From: Girardinichthys multiradiatus
Taxonomy: Eukaryota; Chordata; Actinopteri; Cyprinodontiformes; Goodeidae
Length of the DNA: 64,000 nt
NCBI RefSeq assembly: GCF_021462225.1
Contig: NC_061800.1
Coordinates: forward strand, 3,358,501-3,422,500
Direction of reading: 5' to 3'
The notes under the pieces are model-generated. The model was given only the letters and a program-made list of their open reading frames with translations. It was not told the origin of the DNA and made no database searches. A program made the translations under genes and the position numbers. Shown here one piece after another: positions 10,201 through 20,830 of the stretch. How positions within the stretch are numbered: position 1 is the first letter of the stretch; each line of letters begins with the position of its first letter.

Positions 10201-11852
10201 GTCACCTCTGCTGCGGACGATAAGTTAATCCGAGTCACCAGCCTCAGAAATCGCAGGTTAACAGCAGCTCAGATTAGAGAACAGGTCAATGCCACACAGA
10301 GTTCTAGCAGCAGACACATCTCTAGAACAACTGTTAAGAGGAGACTGTGTGAATCAAGCCTTCATGGTAAAATAGCTGCTAGGACACCACTGCTGAGGAC
10401 AGGCAACAAGCAGAAGAGACTTGTTTGGGCTAAACAACACAAGGAATGGACATTAGACCAGTGGAAATCTGTGCTTTGGTCTGATGAGTCGTAGTTTGAG
10501 ATCTTTGGTTCCAACCACCGTGTTTTTGTGCGGCGCAGAAGTGGTAAACAGATGGACTCTACATGCCTGGTTCCCACCGTGAAGCATGGAGGAGGAGGTG
10601 TGATGGTGTGGGGGTGCTTTGCTGGTGACACTGTTGGGGATTTATTCAAAATTGAAGGTATACTGAACCAGCATGGCTACCACAGCATCTTGCAGCGGCA
10701 TGCTGTTCCATCCGGTTTGCGTTTAGTTGGACCATCATTTATTTTTCAACAGGAGAATGATCCCAAACACACCTCCAGGCTGTGTAAGGGCTATTTGACC
10801 AAGAAGGAGAGTGATGGGGTGCTGCGTCAGATGACCTGGCCTCCACAGTTACCGGACCTGAATCCAATCAAGATGCTTTGGGGTGAGCTGGACCGCAGAG
10901 AGAAGGCAAAAGGGCCAACAAGTGCTAACCATCTCTGGGAACTCCTTCAAGACTGTTGGAAAACCATTTCAGGTGACTACCTCTTGAAGCTCATCAACAG
11001 AATGCCAAGAGTGTGCGGAGCAGTAATCAAAGCAAAAGGTGGATACTTTGAAGAACCTAGAATATAAGATGTATTTTCAGTTGTTTCACACTTTTTTGTT
11101 CAGTATATAATTCCACATGTGTTGATTCATAGTTTTGATGCCTTCAGTGTGAATCTACAATATTCATACTCATGAAAATAAAGAAAACTCTTTGAATGAG
11201 AAGGTGTGTCCAAACCTTTGGTTTGTACTGTATATAGGTGAGGCTTCTGCACCTCACACTTCACAGGCTTGGGTGTTGGTGGTTTGCCCTCATGTAATAC
11301 ATATATAGTACATAAATACATTTTAGAACCTGTCAACAATATTAGGTGTAACTGGACCCTGCTTTTAATGTTCATATCAACTAAATAAAAAGAAGCAGGT
11401 GGAATTTGACGTGCAGCAGCCTGACCCTGCACAGTCAGGCTGTGGAAGCATTGACATATTTGCTTTGTGACATGACAGCTTCTCTTGGTAAAATCAGCAA
11501 ATATTTACCAAGTTTCATCTTGAACAAACGAGCAAATAATTTAAATGATGTAGCCTGACAGATCCATGTTAGTTGAACAGAGATTATTAGTAAAAGTTAC
11601 TCTAATACTCTTTGACATGCAGACATACCTGACATCTGTGTTTATCTGTTGTCCTCCAGCGTGGTAGTCAGCCACCAGCACTGCTCCCACCGCAATGCCT
11701 CTGATGAGGAATGTTCAGACCCAGAATCAGCATCCATCTCCAGTCTGCCTGGCTCCCAGAGTCCTGGATCTAGTGTGACTAGCAGTGCCTGTGTGAGCCC
11801 TCAGTCCAGCCTCACCCAAAGCCTCCTGCCCCAACAGTTATCCTCATTCTGA
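1191..11852 (+). CDS. ttll4: Tubulin polyglutamylase TTLL4, C-terminal 448 residues (11 exons; 5' end outside window)
   Basis: TTLL4 belongs to the tubulin-tyrosine-ligase-like family and adds glutamate side chains to tubulin and to NAP1-type histone chaperones, using ATP. Exons: 1191-1273, 1371-1499, 1580-1702, 2168-2266, 4584-4718, 4798-4935, 5080-5176, 5428-5638, 6184-6251, 7656-7726 and 11660-11852. They total 1347 nt, 448 codons plus stop, and every junction keeps phase. Counting from the first codon in the window, residues 29-190 hold the end of the ATP-grasp/TTL domain: [12 protein letters not shown] (40-51), [13 protein letters not shown] (81-93) and [19 protein letters not shown] (168-186), with likely metal/ATP ligands D171, E184 and N186. 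Residues 215-240 form a serine-rich linker. Residues 269-361 match the TTLL4 C-terminal helical region ([12 protein letters not shown]). The last 63 residues are a serine-rich, low-complexity tail. I see no frameshift or stop. Other TTLLs fit less well along the C-terminal extension. Confidence 0.93.
1371..1499 (+). CDS. ttll4: ttll4 exon b
   Basis: Follows the acceptor ttgtctgcag; donor gtgaga. Encodes [20 protein letters not shown] and onward to FASC, part of the ATP-grasp core. Confidence 0.94.
1580..1702 (+). CDS. ttll4: ttll4 exon c
   Basis: Follows the acceptor tctctgtag; donor gtaacc. Encodes the [15 protein letters not shown] segment, a TTLL family hallmark. Confidence 0.94.
2168..2266 (+). 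CDS. ttll4: ttll4 exon d
   Basis: Follows the acceptor gtcttttcag; donor gtaagt. Encodes [16 protein letters not shown] through VIKTII, the helical part of the TTL domain. Confidence 0.93.
2789..2980 (+). pseudogene. Decayed Tc1-like transposase fragment in a ttll4 intron
   Basis: The translation contains [20 protein letters not shown] followed by [14 protein letters not shown], which reads as the segment of a Tc1 transposase around the first catalytic Asp (WTDDSE). Nothing upstream or downstream is intact, and I found no clear terminal repeats. The rest of the 2267-4583 intron, including 2981-4583, shows no gene that I recognise. Confidence 0.5.
4584..4718 (+). CDS. ttll4: ttll4 exon e (metal/ATP site)
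   Basis: Follows the acceptor gtttctcag; donor gtgacc. Encodes [20 protein letters not shown] then EVNISP, carrying the acidic and asparagine ligands expected to bind Mg-ATP. Confidence 0.95.
4798..4935 (+). CDS. ttll4: ttll4 exon f
   Basis: Follows the acceptor tctgttcag; donor gtaagg. Encodes [20 protein letters not shown] and a serine-rich linker ending the catalytic region. The intron before it is only 79 nt. Confidence 0.93.
5080..5176 (+). CDS. ttll4: ttll4 exon g
   Basis: Follows the acceptor ctgtctgtag; donor gtaaac. Encodes [20 protein letters not shown] and the helix [11 protein letters not shown]. It ends on a codon boundary. Confidence 0.88.
5428..5638 (+). CDS. ttll4: ttll4 exon h
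   Basis: The acceptor is the unusual catcatgaag with a poor polypyrimidine tract, chosen because it joins DQ to [18 protein letters not shown] in frame, as in the family. Donor gtgagt. Encodes 70 residues including [17 protein letters not shown]. Confidence 0.88.
5838..6060. mobile_element. Small MITE-like repeat with about 30-nt terminal inverted repeats
   Basis: The left end (ggttctatgaatcccggatg then accgccagag) pairs with the inverted right end (ctctggcggt then cagtagggatgaaatagaac) with a few mismatches. It lies in a ttll4 intron, has no ORF, and is bordered on the left by the short palindrome gttacgtatgtaac at 5821-5834. Transposon type is unknown. It resembles dispersed repeats seen widely in fish, which is recollection rather than a search result. 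Confidence 0.55.
6184..6251 (+). CDS. ttll4: ttll4 exon i
   Basis: Follows the acceptor ttatatgcag; donor gtgaga. Encodes [20 protein letters not shown] then HT, matching a TTLL4 C-terminal segment that runs into a tryptophan in the next exon. Confidence 0.85.
6738..6866 (-). pseudogene. Decayed Tc1-like transposase 3' fragment
   Basis: The minus strand shows remnants of the region around the third catalytic residue and the stretch after it (ELK-RVMAK-like). It is closely similar in DNA to 15.30-15.42 kb (shared accctaatcttt and ggactctggctggg-type words), so both derive from one repeat family. There is no open frame. Confidence 0.4.
7656..7726 (+). CDS. ttll4: ttll4 exon j (71-nt exon inferred from phase)
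   Basis: Follows the acceptor ttatctctgtag; donor gtaaat. It encodes [20 protein letters not shown] and then SRS. It is the only exon I found between 6251 and 11660 that starts in phase 0, ends with two spare bases, and so brings the last exon into its open frame. Confidence 0.75.
8198..9425 (+). mobile_element. Tc1/mariner element of DD36E type, copy 1 (inactive)
   Basis: It is 1228 bp, flanked by TA at 8196-8197 and 9426-9427. Terminal inverted repeats start caggggttggacaat and end attgtccaacccctg. Transposase pieces: an HTH region at 8384-8611 ([20 protein letters not shown]) ending in a stop, then 8631-9290 with SDESTF (first Asp) and [10 protein letters not shown] (second Asp). Compared with copy 2 at 39.7 kb, about 35 bp are missing just after CCAGATCTAG near 9203. 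The loss removes the catalytic Glu and shifts the frame. It lies in the last ttll4 intron. Confidence 0.9.
9605..11230 (+). mobile_element. Tc1/mariner element of DD38E type, copy 1 (inactive, long TIRs)
   Basis: It is 1626 bp, flanked by TA at 9603-9604 and 11231-11232. TIRs are about 270 bp (9605-9875 and 10959-11230). The transposase begins at ATG 10019 ([20 protein letters not shown]) and runs to a stop at 11067, with several in-frame stops and frameshifts before 10528. The open part, 10528-11067, has [16 protein letters not shown] and ends [10 protein letters not shown]. The second catalytic Asp reads Glu (FQQEN) and the catalytic Glu reads Lys (LNPIK), so it is inactive. The inserted site is 179 bp from the DD36E element. 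Confidence 0.9.
11660..11852 (+). CDS. ttll4: ttll4 terminal coding exon
   Basis: Follows the acceptor tgtcctccag. Sixty-three residues rich in Ser, Gln and Cys ([20 protein letters not shown] and onward) end in LPQQLSSF and TGA. Only the frame set by the 71-nt exon stays open; the alternative frame stops after 14 codons. Confidence 0.85.
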
Positions 11853-11980
11853 TGATGTCTGGTACCCTGATGGAGCTCCTCCACAAACCCACTTCATACA
11901 AACTCTCTGGAGCAGAAAGAACCTGCTAAAATGAATGGTTTATTTTAACCCAATTATTACAGGGATGCACTGTTAGAAAA

Positions 11981-11986
11981 AATAAA
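11981..11986 (+). terminator. Candidate ttll4 polyadenylation signal
   Basis: AATAAA lies 129 nt past the ttll4 stop codon and is followed by T-rich sequence at 12000-12030. It is the first canonical signal downstream. The cleavage site cannot be seen from sequence alone. Confidence 0.6.
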
Positions 11987-13438
11987 AGTGCCTACTCATT
12001 TGTACTATTTTTATTTTTTTTTTCTTCTGACAGTTTTCTGTTTTCATGGCGCCCCAAACAGAGGGTCGCCCTGTTAGCTTTTGGATAGAAGGACTTTATG
12101 ACCTGTCCTGTCCCAGCAGCAGTGTTGTGGGGTCTAGGATAAAACCAGAGAGGTCTGAATGTGTTTGAACTGGTGATTTCCTCCCTGAGATGCCTGATCT
12201 TGTCAGGTGTCCAGCATTTTACTGCGATGCAGGGTAGATGTTTGGGCAGAACATGATGTAATGTGAGATTTCTTTTGATACACGTGGCGATCATCAGCAT
12301 TGAAATAAGCATTTTAGAACTATTTACAAAGAAAACATTGGCATTGGCCTTCTGCCTGGCAGAGTTGGGGTTTCTCTGTACCCAGCTCTAGATCTGTTGT
12401 GTGAGAACAGTTGATCACTGTGATAGATCCACTGAGCTGCTTTATACATCACACAAGGTACCATGTTCCTCCTATATGCCTCTAAGGTGATGCAGCGCCA
12501 TTCCTTACTACCTCTCCACGAGTCAGGCTGTGGAAAGTGCTGATTTCTCACAGCTTTGAAGCTGCTCTCACCTTTGGTGTTACAACTGTTCCTGCAAGCC
12601 TAAGTGAAGCCTTTAAAGAGCTTATTTTATGCTTTTATCTCGCATGTTTAGAGGTTTTTTTAAACATGGACCTTTTTATTTGAGCTGGTTGTATTTTATC
12701 CTAGCTGGTGTCTGTTGAACATGCTAACGTTCTACCTCTGTAATGGTGATGAGAGCAGAGTATTTCAGGGTAAACCCAGCTGTTCTGAGAGGTCGCAGGA
12801 ATCTTCTGATGCAAGTAAGGACGACAGAAGTAAGCTTCCTGTGACATAAGTCTCTGAAACTAATGATGCAAAAAGCTGAAACCCACTCAGTGTTGTTGCT
12901 TGAATGTCTAACAGTGTTTGCTAGAATTATAGTGTTTTCCAGTCACATTTTAAATAATCTTAAAAGCTTCTTTTGTTACAGAAGTTTGTTTTAACCCTGT
13001 TTACACAGGCTGGTAAACTGAACTGTGCTCATGTCAAACTGTGCAAAATTTGACATGAGTTATCTCAGAACCAAAAGGGATTACACTGAGGAACATCAGT
13101 TTTGACACGTTTTTATAGAAGAGAATGCTAACCATCATCTTGCCTTAGAGTTGTGCCTTGTATTCCATCAAAGTGACCCACAGAAACATGGGAAAGATGA
13201 TCCAACATGAGTGAATGTCATGCTTAATAAATAAATTGAATTGCTTGCTTGTCTTTGAGCTCTTTAAAGAAAGAAAAATGGTTTAGTGTGGAATTTTGAG
13301 ACCTTCAGGACAATATAAAACAAAAAATTATAATAGCAAAGAATATTTATTTAAAAAAATAGTACATAGTGCTTACTGAAGGGATAAAACAATATATTGG
13401 CTGTTTTTACTGTATGTTTATCCCTGTTTGATTGACAG
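11987..13438. other. Intergenic stretch with no recognisable gene
   Basis: AT-rich sequence after the ttll4 polyadenylation signal. Short ORFs on the minus strand (11992-12312, 12324-12551) have no recognisable motif and no supporting context. Confidence 0.5.
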
Positions 13439-13520
13439 GGTGGAGATGCCTAAAAGAAACTTGTTGCAGGGATTGAGACCTCTGAGCTGTGCCTACATGA
13501 ACATGAGACCGTGCCAGCAG
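13439..13520 (+). CDS. Orphan candidate exon (possible alternative first coding exon)
   Basis: An acceptor-like tttgattgacag is followed by an ATG at 13446 and exactly 25 open codons (MPKRNLLQGLRPLSCAYMNM then RPCQQ), ending at a donor-like gtactt. The phase-0 end would join in frame to the second prkag3 exon at 24889. I do not recognise the peptide. It could be an alternative prkag3 start, an exon of another transcript, or chance. Confidence 0.22.
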
Positions 13521-15116
13521 GTACTTTATAAACTTTCCTTTGTGTAATAAATTTCATTAAAAACAGCTTCATCCCACCACTGTCTGCACAGAAGTGCCTT
13601 AAATGGGTTTAAACACACCACCTCATTTCTACGTTGAGCCGCTGCTGGCTGAAGATTCCTCTGTGTGAGAGTAGTGACAGCATGCTGTGGCAGATGTTTT
13701 TATTCACACATGCACCTCTGGATATTTTTATTAGCAGATCTTGTGTTTCTTTGTAAATCCTCAGGATGATATGGAGAAAATAAAAGTTATTTGTCAAACA
13801 CGTGGAAGGATGTGGATAATTCTTTTAGTGTTTAAAACGTTGGTATTTCACAGTAATTTAAAGATGACATTTTGTGCAACTCAAAATTTGAGCAAAAAAT
13901 GGTTTATTTGAAATCTGATCATGCTGGTTCTGGGAATGTCCCTAAGAAACTGAAAATAACATTGTTGTAATTTATTATCTTTTCCCCTTGATCTGAAAGA
14001 ATACAGCTTCTGGAATGTTAACAGAAAAACATTCTAAAAATGTAGTAACATAGGATTCATTCAGTAATAAATAATAGATGCTTGGTTTGTTTATTTTCAT
14101 TCAAATTAAATGTTTAAAGTCGACTGTAGAAAACGAGCCATGTTTCTACAGTCAGCGATGACATGGGGTTGCCAGGCAGATGGCAGCTTTTACCTCTACA
14201 GGAAAAACAGCTGGACAATAAAATTTAAGGTATGGGGTGGATAATGAAGTTATTTTTTCAGGTGACATAGCCTTTTTCCCACCAAGCATGAGGTTAAAAC
14301 ATCTCTTCAAGAAATGGAGATCAACCCAATGACTTGGCATACAGTCAGTCTGCATCTCAGTCCATTTCACAATATTCTTATAGCAAATACAAGGAAATAA
14401 AATGGACCAGAATATTGTTTTTCATTAATGAAGTTTGTGCCTCAAACAATCAAATTTAGAGTAGCCAGAGGAGCTTAAACGAACTACTGATTCAACTTGT
14501 TTGCTTTGGATTCCATGCTGTTTTTTTTTTCAACACTAAATGATTCCTAAATTATTTCCTCTTGATATCAATAGACAACCCTGGTATTACAATAGTGCCT
14601 AATTTATGCTTTACAAAGTTGCTCTTTGTTAAATATGTTGTTATAAGAAATAACTGCTGGAATACATTTGGGTGATATGGTAAGGGGAAGGATTTTATTG
14701 CCAAAGCAAGTCTAAACTGTTTTATTTCTGTGACATCATTTGAGTATAGGTAGAACCAGTTCCATTTTAGGGATTTGTATTTTAAACAATAATGTGAATT
14801 GTGATCCTTGTTTTTAAATCACAACTGTGGCTCAGATCATGAGAAAAGTTATTTTATGGCATTAATGCAACAATATCTTTTTACAGTGCTAACTAGAGGG
14901 AATCTTCCATATTTGTGAACAAATGTAATAATTCCCCTTTTTATTGTTTTATGTCAGCAGAAGCAGAAAAAAAGAAGAGAGATGATTTAAGTAGGGATAG
15001 ACACCCTGTCAGGACTGAGCAGGAGTTAAGAAGGTTGAGTACCCAGAGCATGGACCAATGAGAGATCAGAACCTTAAGAGGCCGCAACTTTAAGAAATAG
15101 ACATCATTCTGGAGTT
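13521..15116. other. Intergenic stretch with no recognisable gene
   Basis: AT-rich, with short poly-T runs. ORFs of 60-70 codons here show no protein signatures. Confidence 0.5.
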
Positions 15117-15425
15117 TTACTGGAGTTTTCTAAAAGTATTGAAATCCAGTGAGCATCTTCTCAGCAACATGAAGTTCAGCCTTCCAGGAGGCCAACCAAG
15201 CATTGAAGTGTACTTTATTGACAATGGAAAAATCTGTATTTGCATTACATCAATCAGACCCTTCTTATAATCTTTCCTCTGGTATTTCGATGAATCAACT
15301 TTTGTGATGAGCTCCAAGTCTTTGAGAGGTTGGAAGGCCTACTTGCCATCACCCTAATCTTTAGCTTCTTCCAAAGATTTCCTGTCAGATTCAAGCCAAG
15401 ACTAGCTGGGCCACTCCACAACATT
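15117..15425 (-). pseudogene. Decayed Tc1-like transposase 3' end
   Basis: The minus-strand translation keeps WPPGRLNFMLLRRCSLDF and ELITKVDSSKYQRKDYKKGL on one side, and a broken NLW/ELK-RVMA-like segment on the other. This is the 3' end of a Tc1-like gene and its flank. It shares DNA words with the fragment at 6.74-6.87 kb. Confidence 0.4.
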
Positions 15426-16009
15426 AATATAACTTCAAGTTAGAAGAAACGTGTTGATCAATTTAAAACATTCCTTTAAACCAGAGGGATAAATAATGTA
15501 AGTAGGGACTATTTACAGTCAGCTTTGCTGCTCAATAAAGATAGTTGCAGCTAAAATATTTAGTTTTAGTAGTAAAAAAGATGCAAAAACCTGTTGCAAA
15601 GTACAGTGTAATATATATCTAAAAGCAGATATTTACCTTCACTGTTTAAAAAGACAGTTTTATTTGTTGCAGTCTGACATTAAAACAGACTAAACATTCC
15701 CTGTTATAGGTCAGCTAGGATTATTTCTGATCCATTCATTCATTCATTCAGCAGATGGGAAATAATTTGACCAATCCTAACTGACCTAAAACAGAGAACG
15801 TTTGGTCTGATTTAATGTCAGACAGTGAGAAGCAAAGAGTCCAGGTGCTGTAAGTGTAGAAAGCAAGGTGCAGGTGTTTCCTTTAGCAGTCTGTTTGAGA
15901 GGGGCAACATAAAAAGCTTAAAGGAATTAAAAGTATTTTCTTTCATCAGTCTAGTTTAGCTGTACTTGGATTATTGGAATAAGCTTCAGTGAAGTGCTTA
16001 GTTTTTAAA

Positions 16010-19000
16010 TTCTGCATCTCTGCCTGCACAGACGCTTTTCTTCCCCGCTCCCTGCTTGTTTGCATTCATTTACTCTTAACTTGTTATGTCTTTGCCGAAA
16101 TTACGGAAAAGTTGGACTTAAACTACTTCATACCAGTGACTCTCAAGGATTATTTTTTTTTTTTCTAAAAGATTTCGCAATTTTTTTTTTTTTTTATCGA
16201 ACTTGAAAGAAGGACAAGTTGACGCCTGCTAATCAGCACAAAATGCCTCCCTTCACCACAGAGGACTTTGACAAACTTACAGAAATTGGCTGTTTTGGAG
16301 ATGAAAATCCATCGACTAGAAGTGAATGTGGAGCGATGATTCAACTCTGCCTGTGATCCCAAACAGTGACAGCCAGCTCAACAACTCAGCCGGCAATCAG
16401 AACACTGAGAATAAATCTACCGGTAGACCCCCCTGGCATGTTTTCGGCGCATGCCCAAAAAATCAAGCTGGACGACTCACTGGAAGATCTCAGCAATTAA
16501 ATAACTCAGAATGGCCAGAATTACAGAGAAATGCCCACGTTTCCGCTGGGAAAAGTAGACTTCGAAAGCGAGCTGCTGTCACAACAACTGATAGGAGTGA
16601 GACAGCTGGAAATAATGGAATTCCCCTCCAAAACAGATTTGCCCCACTACAGAATAATTTTTGTGAGAGCAGACGGCAAAGAAAAGGTGGAGGGGTGGCC
16701 ACTTTGTTTAATGATTTACTAAAGTGTAAAAAAGTATTTCTGAGCACATTTGACTATTTTGAATATTTGCTTCTCCAGGTAAAGAGCCCGGTCCGCACCA
16801 TGTTCTCAAATATTTACAGGTCTCCTAAGTCCAAAACAAACTTTATCAGTGATTTTAATGAGCTTTTATCTGTGATATGTGTTGATTATGACTGTGTAAT
16901 TATTGCGGGAGACTTCAACAATCACAATGACAATCTTGAAGACAGAAGTGCAATAGATCTATGTGACAGTCTTAGAAATTTTGGTTTGACTCAACATGTT
17001 AAACAGCAAACGCACAAACAGGGACATATTTTGGACTTGATCATCACTAAGGGTCTACACATTTCCAAGGTGTCTGTAACTGATCTTGCCCTATCTGACC
17101 ACTTTTCTGTTATTTTTGAAAGCATCATCTCCAATGGCTCAGTTTGCCAAAGCGACTATTCTACCACCACTTTGCCCTGTAACACTGTAGATGAGCTGGT
17201 AGAAAACTTTCATTCTAAAATCTCAGACATCATTGATTCAGTTGCTCCAATTAAAGTGAAAGTTGTTTCTGGGAAGAAAATGTCTCCATGGAGAAGTTAT
17301 CCAGCCGGCAGGAATGAAATGGCTGTTGAAAAGTTGAACGCAGGTGGCGAAAGACTAAACTCCAGGTTCACTATAAAATCTATAAAGAGAGACTCCACAG
17401 ATACAACAGAAAATGCAAGAGTCTTTCTTCTCTGAGATCATCAGCAAAACAATAATGCTCATGCCTTATTTGCCAGAGTCAACAGGTTAACAAACCCTCC
17501 TGTAACTGTAGCATCTGAACTCCACTCTACCAGGGCCTGCAATGAATTTGCTATCTTCTTCACTGAAAAAAACCCAAAAGATCAGAGGGCACATCCACAT
17601 CAACTCCAGTACCAAAGTTGTCTCCAAATAGAACTGATTTTGACAAAATTTCCCAAATTCACCAAATAAACTACAAAAACTTAGAAGAAATCGTACACCA
17701 ACTAAGCTCTTCTTCCTGCTCTCTTGATGTTTTACCCACAGCTTTTCTTAAGACAGCTTTGCCCATAATAACATCTGATTTAACACAAATAATAAACACT
17801 TCACTTTTGTCAGGTGTTTTCCACCCGGGCCCTAAAAACAGCAATTATCAAACCTCTATTGAAAAAGAGCAACTTGGACAAGCTGCTACTACGGAACTAC
17901 AGGCCTATATCAAACCTCCCCTTCATCAGTAAGATTAGGTTAAACAACTTCCTAACAACGACCAACCGCTTCGATGTCTTCCAGTCAGGCTTCCGTGCTC
18001 ACCACAGTACAGAGACTGCTCTTGCCAAGGTGTTCAATGACATCCGTATAAATACAGACTGTGGAAGAACCACATTGCTGGTATTATTGGACCTTAGTGC
18101 AGCACTCGACACTGTTGATCACTCCATTTTATTAGAGTGCCTGGAAAACTGGGTCTGCCTTTCTGGTACAGCGCTCAATTGGTTTAAATCCTACTTGAAG
18201 GACAGGGACTTTTTTGTGTCAGTAGGTAACTTTACATCAGAGACCACAAAAATTACATGTGGCGTTCCCCAAAGGTCCATCTTAGGGCCCATCCTATTCA
18301 ATATCTAAATGCTCAGATTATAATAATCAAACAACATAAGTTATAACTATGCAGACAAAACACAGCTATATATTACAATGTCACCAGGTGACAATGAACC
18401 CATTCAAGTGCTGGGTAAATGCTTAGAAGAAATCAATGCTTGGATGTGCCAAAATCTTCTTGAACTGAATCGAAACAAAACTGAAGTAATAATTTTTGGA
18501 CCAAATGGAAGAGCGTTTAAAAGTTAGCCCACAGCTTCAGGTAATACAGCTAGAAACCACCAATCGGGCTCTAAATCTGGGTGTAGTGAAGGACTCAGAC
18601 CTGAACCTTCAGAGGCACATAAAGACAATAACAAGGTCAGCCTTCTATCACCTAAAGAACTACTCCAGGATTAAAGGACTAATTTCTCAGCAGGACCTTG
18701 AAAAACTAATTCATGCGTTCATCTTTAGTAGAATTGATTACTGCAACGGTGTCTTCACAGGTCTGTCGAAAAACTCGATCAAACAGCTGCAGTTGATCCA
18801 CAATGCTGCTGCCCGTGTCCTCACTAGAACTAAGAAGGTGGAGCACATCACCCTGGTTCTAAAGTCCCTACACTGGCTCCCTGTAGCTCAAAGAATAGAC
18901 AGAATAGAAATACTTCTGTTAGTCTATAAATCACTGAATGGCTTAGCACCAAAATACATTACAGACTTGTTGTCAATGTATCAACCACCCAGACCTCTCA

Positions 19001-19370
19001 GGTCTTCTGACTCAAATCTACTCTGCATACTCAGTACCAGAACCAAACATTGAGAAACAGCTTTTGGTTCTTATGCTCCATTAATCTGGAATAGACTCTC
19101 AGAAAACTGTAAAAGCGCCGAAACCCTAAATTGCTTTAAATCAAGATTAAAATCTTATTTGTGTAGTGTGGCCTTTGACTGTGCTATCTAAACATTATTA
19201 AAGTTTTCAGTCCAACTTTCCTTTTGTTTTCTAATCAATCATTTTATCATTCATTTGTTTATTTAATTTATTTTCTGTTATCATCTTTTTAATTATTCAT
19301 TTTTTATTTTCTTTAATTACTTAATTACCTTTATATTACTGAAATGTGCTGTATAAATAAACTTGCCTTG
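16010..19370 (+). mobile_element. L2-like LINE, nearly full length but internally deleted and frameshifted
   Basis: 5' leader to about 16242, then ATG (MPPFTTEDFDKLTEIGCFGD) opening an ORF1 that shifts frame near 16336. ORF1 runs straight into endonuclease sequence (KGGGVATLFND, then IIAGDFNNHNDN at about 16902 and ALSDHFSVIFE), so most of ORF1 and the start of the endonuclease are deleted. RT follows from about 17640: LRNYRPISNLPFISK, FQSGFRAHHSTETAL, LLVLLDLSAALDTVDHSILL, CGVPQRSILGPILF, a damaged YADKTQLY (normally YADD) near 18345, then [10 protein letters not shown] and the HNAAARVLTRTKK region. The 3' end near 19370 is a short ttgccttgcc repeat. Stops at 17433, 18306 and 18523 show that it is dead. 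Confidence 0.85.
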
Positions 19371-20097
19371 CCTAAATCTGTACAGCAGATTATGAGCTTT
19401 TAAAAAACAGTGGCTCAGCAATAAGTTCTAAAGCAGAACTGGTGGAACGTACCGTTTTCAGAACGATGCCAACGTTGAAGTTCAAGGTGGAATGTAAACT
19501 GTTAGCTATGCAAAGAAGGAGTTATTTTCTTGGTGTGGCTCAGTGTGGCTATTAATAGTTAATGCTCAATGTAACCTGAACGTCTCACACAGTAGGTCCA
19601 CAGAATCACAACTGTTTTTGTTTGTTTTACAGTGGAATTAGTTTTCCTTAAGTCAATGATAAACTCACAGTTCAGCTAAAATAATGCATTTATTGATTTT
19701 GACACCAACTCCGATACAAGCTTTTGTTTTCTCTAGTTGTGCGGAGCATCCATGCAGGATTGTGGTGCTTACATATGAGATTGTTTTAATTGTACAGCAC
19801 ATACTCTTTCTGCTTTGTAGTTCATATTAGAATAAGTCTTCTCTTTCAAACTTCAGCAGCTGATGAGCACAGCTATAAAGCTCTAACCTAAAGCTTATGC
19901 CATCCAACAAGCTTCTGTGATTTAAACAATTTACTTCACAGCTAGGACCAATCTTCTCTGTATTTTAGCCAAGACTCACAATTATTAGTTCACTTTATTT
20001 TAGTATAGTCATATGATCCAGCTGTGATCACTCTAATTACCACAATGAATAATAATGAAGGAAAATTGCTTGAACTCATTGTCTTCTAGCTTAAGGA
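19371..20097. other. Intergenic stretch with no recognisable gene
   Basis: AT-rich sequence with no ORF or repeat that I can name. Confidence 0.45.
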
Positions 20098-20830
20098 ATG
20101 ATTACCTCCAAAGAAAAGCATGCAGCCATTATCACTTTGCATCAAGATGGCCATATGTTGGAGGATAATGCTGCTAGGAATATTGCAGCTGAAAGAACGG
20201 TTTTCTGGAGCATCAAGTATTTAAGTTGAGAAGTTCAGTTGAAATGAAGAAGGCTTCAAGATGTCCATCACAAGCCAGGACTATCCCTCCTGAGAAGTGG
20301 TAACGGAATTTTATCATCAGTGCAAGGCTTGCTCAGCACTGGCTGGAGTGGGGTGTGTGTGAGTCGAAGGCTTTAAGACCACTTGTGATAACAGCAATGA
20401 CGACACTCTCCAAGAAAAATATTGATTATAAATGGAAATTCTTCAGGAATTACAAGATTATGAGTCTTTAACAAGTCCTCCGTCTGATTTCTTCCAGAGA
20501 TGAAAAGATGAATGCTACCACGAGTTCTGTGGGAAACCAATGGGAAGATGCATCTCAGCTAAGAGTGGGTGAACACGTCTGCCCAAGAACAATGTTTGAT
20601 TACAGAGTGGGATTAAAACATCCTCCAAGAGCAACTACTACCAACAGCACAGGGAAAATCTAGTGAGGATTTGTGCATGATGAATCCCAGTGATAATGGA
20701 GTGGCTCAGAGACTAGAACATTAATATTTTTGACCCCTGGTCAGAAAACTCCTCAGACCTTCACTCTGGTGAAAACAGAAGCCAACACACTGATCAACTC
20801 CAGGCACCAATGAATAGAACAGAACATCAG
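20098..20830 (+). pseudogene. Decayed Tc1/mariner-like transposase gene
   Basis: The translation from about 20098 reads MITSKEKHAAIITLHQDGHM, then AARNIAAERTVFWSIKYF, an HTH-like start in the style of Tc1 transposases. It is followed by many stops and weak matches. I assign it by style of sequence only. Terminal repeats were not found. Confidence 0.35.

Noticed and set aside
11660..11705. Direct splicing of ttll4 exon 6184-6251 to the last exon
   Set aside because: This puts the last exon in a frame that stops after 14 codons. The 71-nt exon at 7656-7726 restores the long frame.
16326..17435. 369-codon ORF as a novel protein
   Set aside because: It joins ORF1 debris to LINE endonuclease (AGDFNNHNDN, LSDHFS). 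It is a deleted L2-like element.
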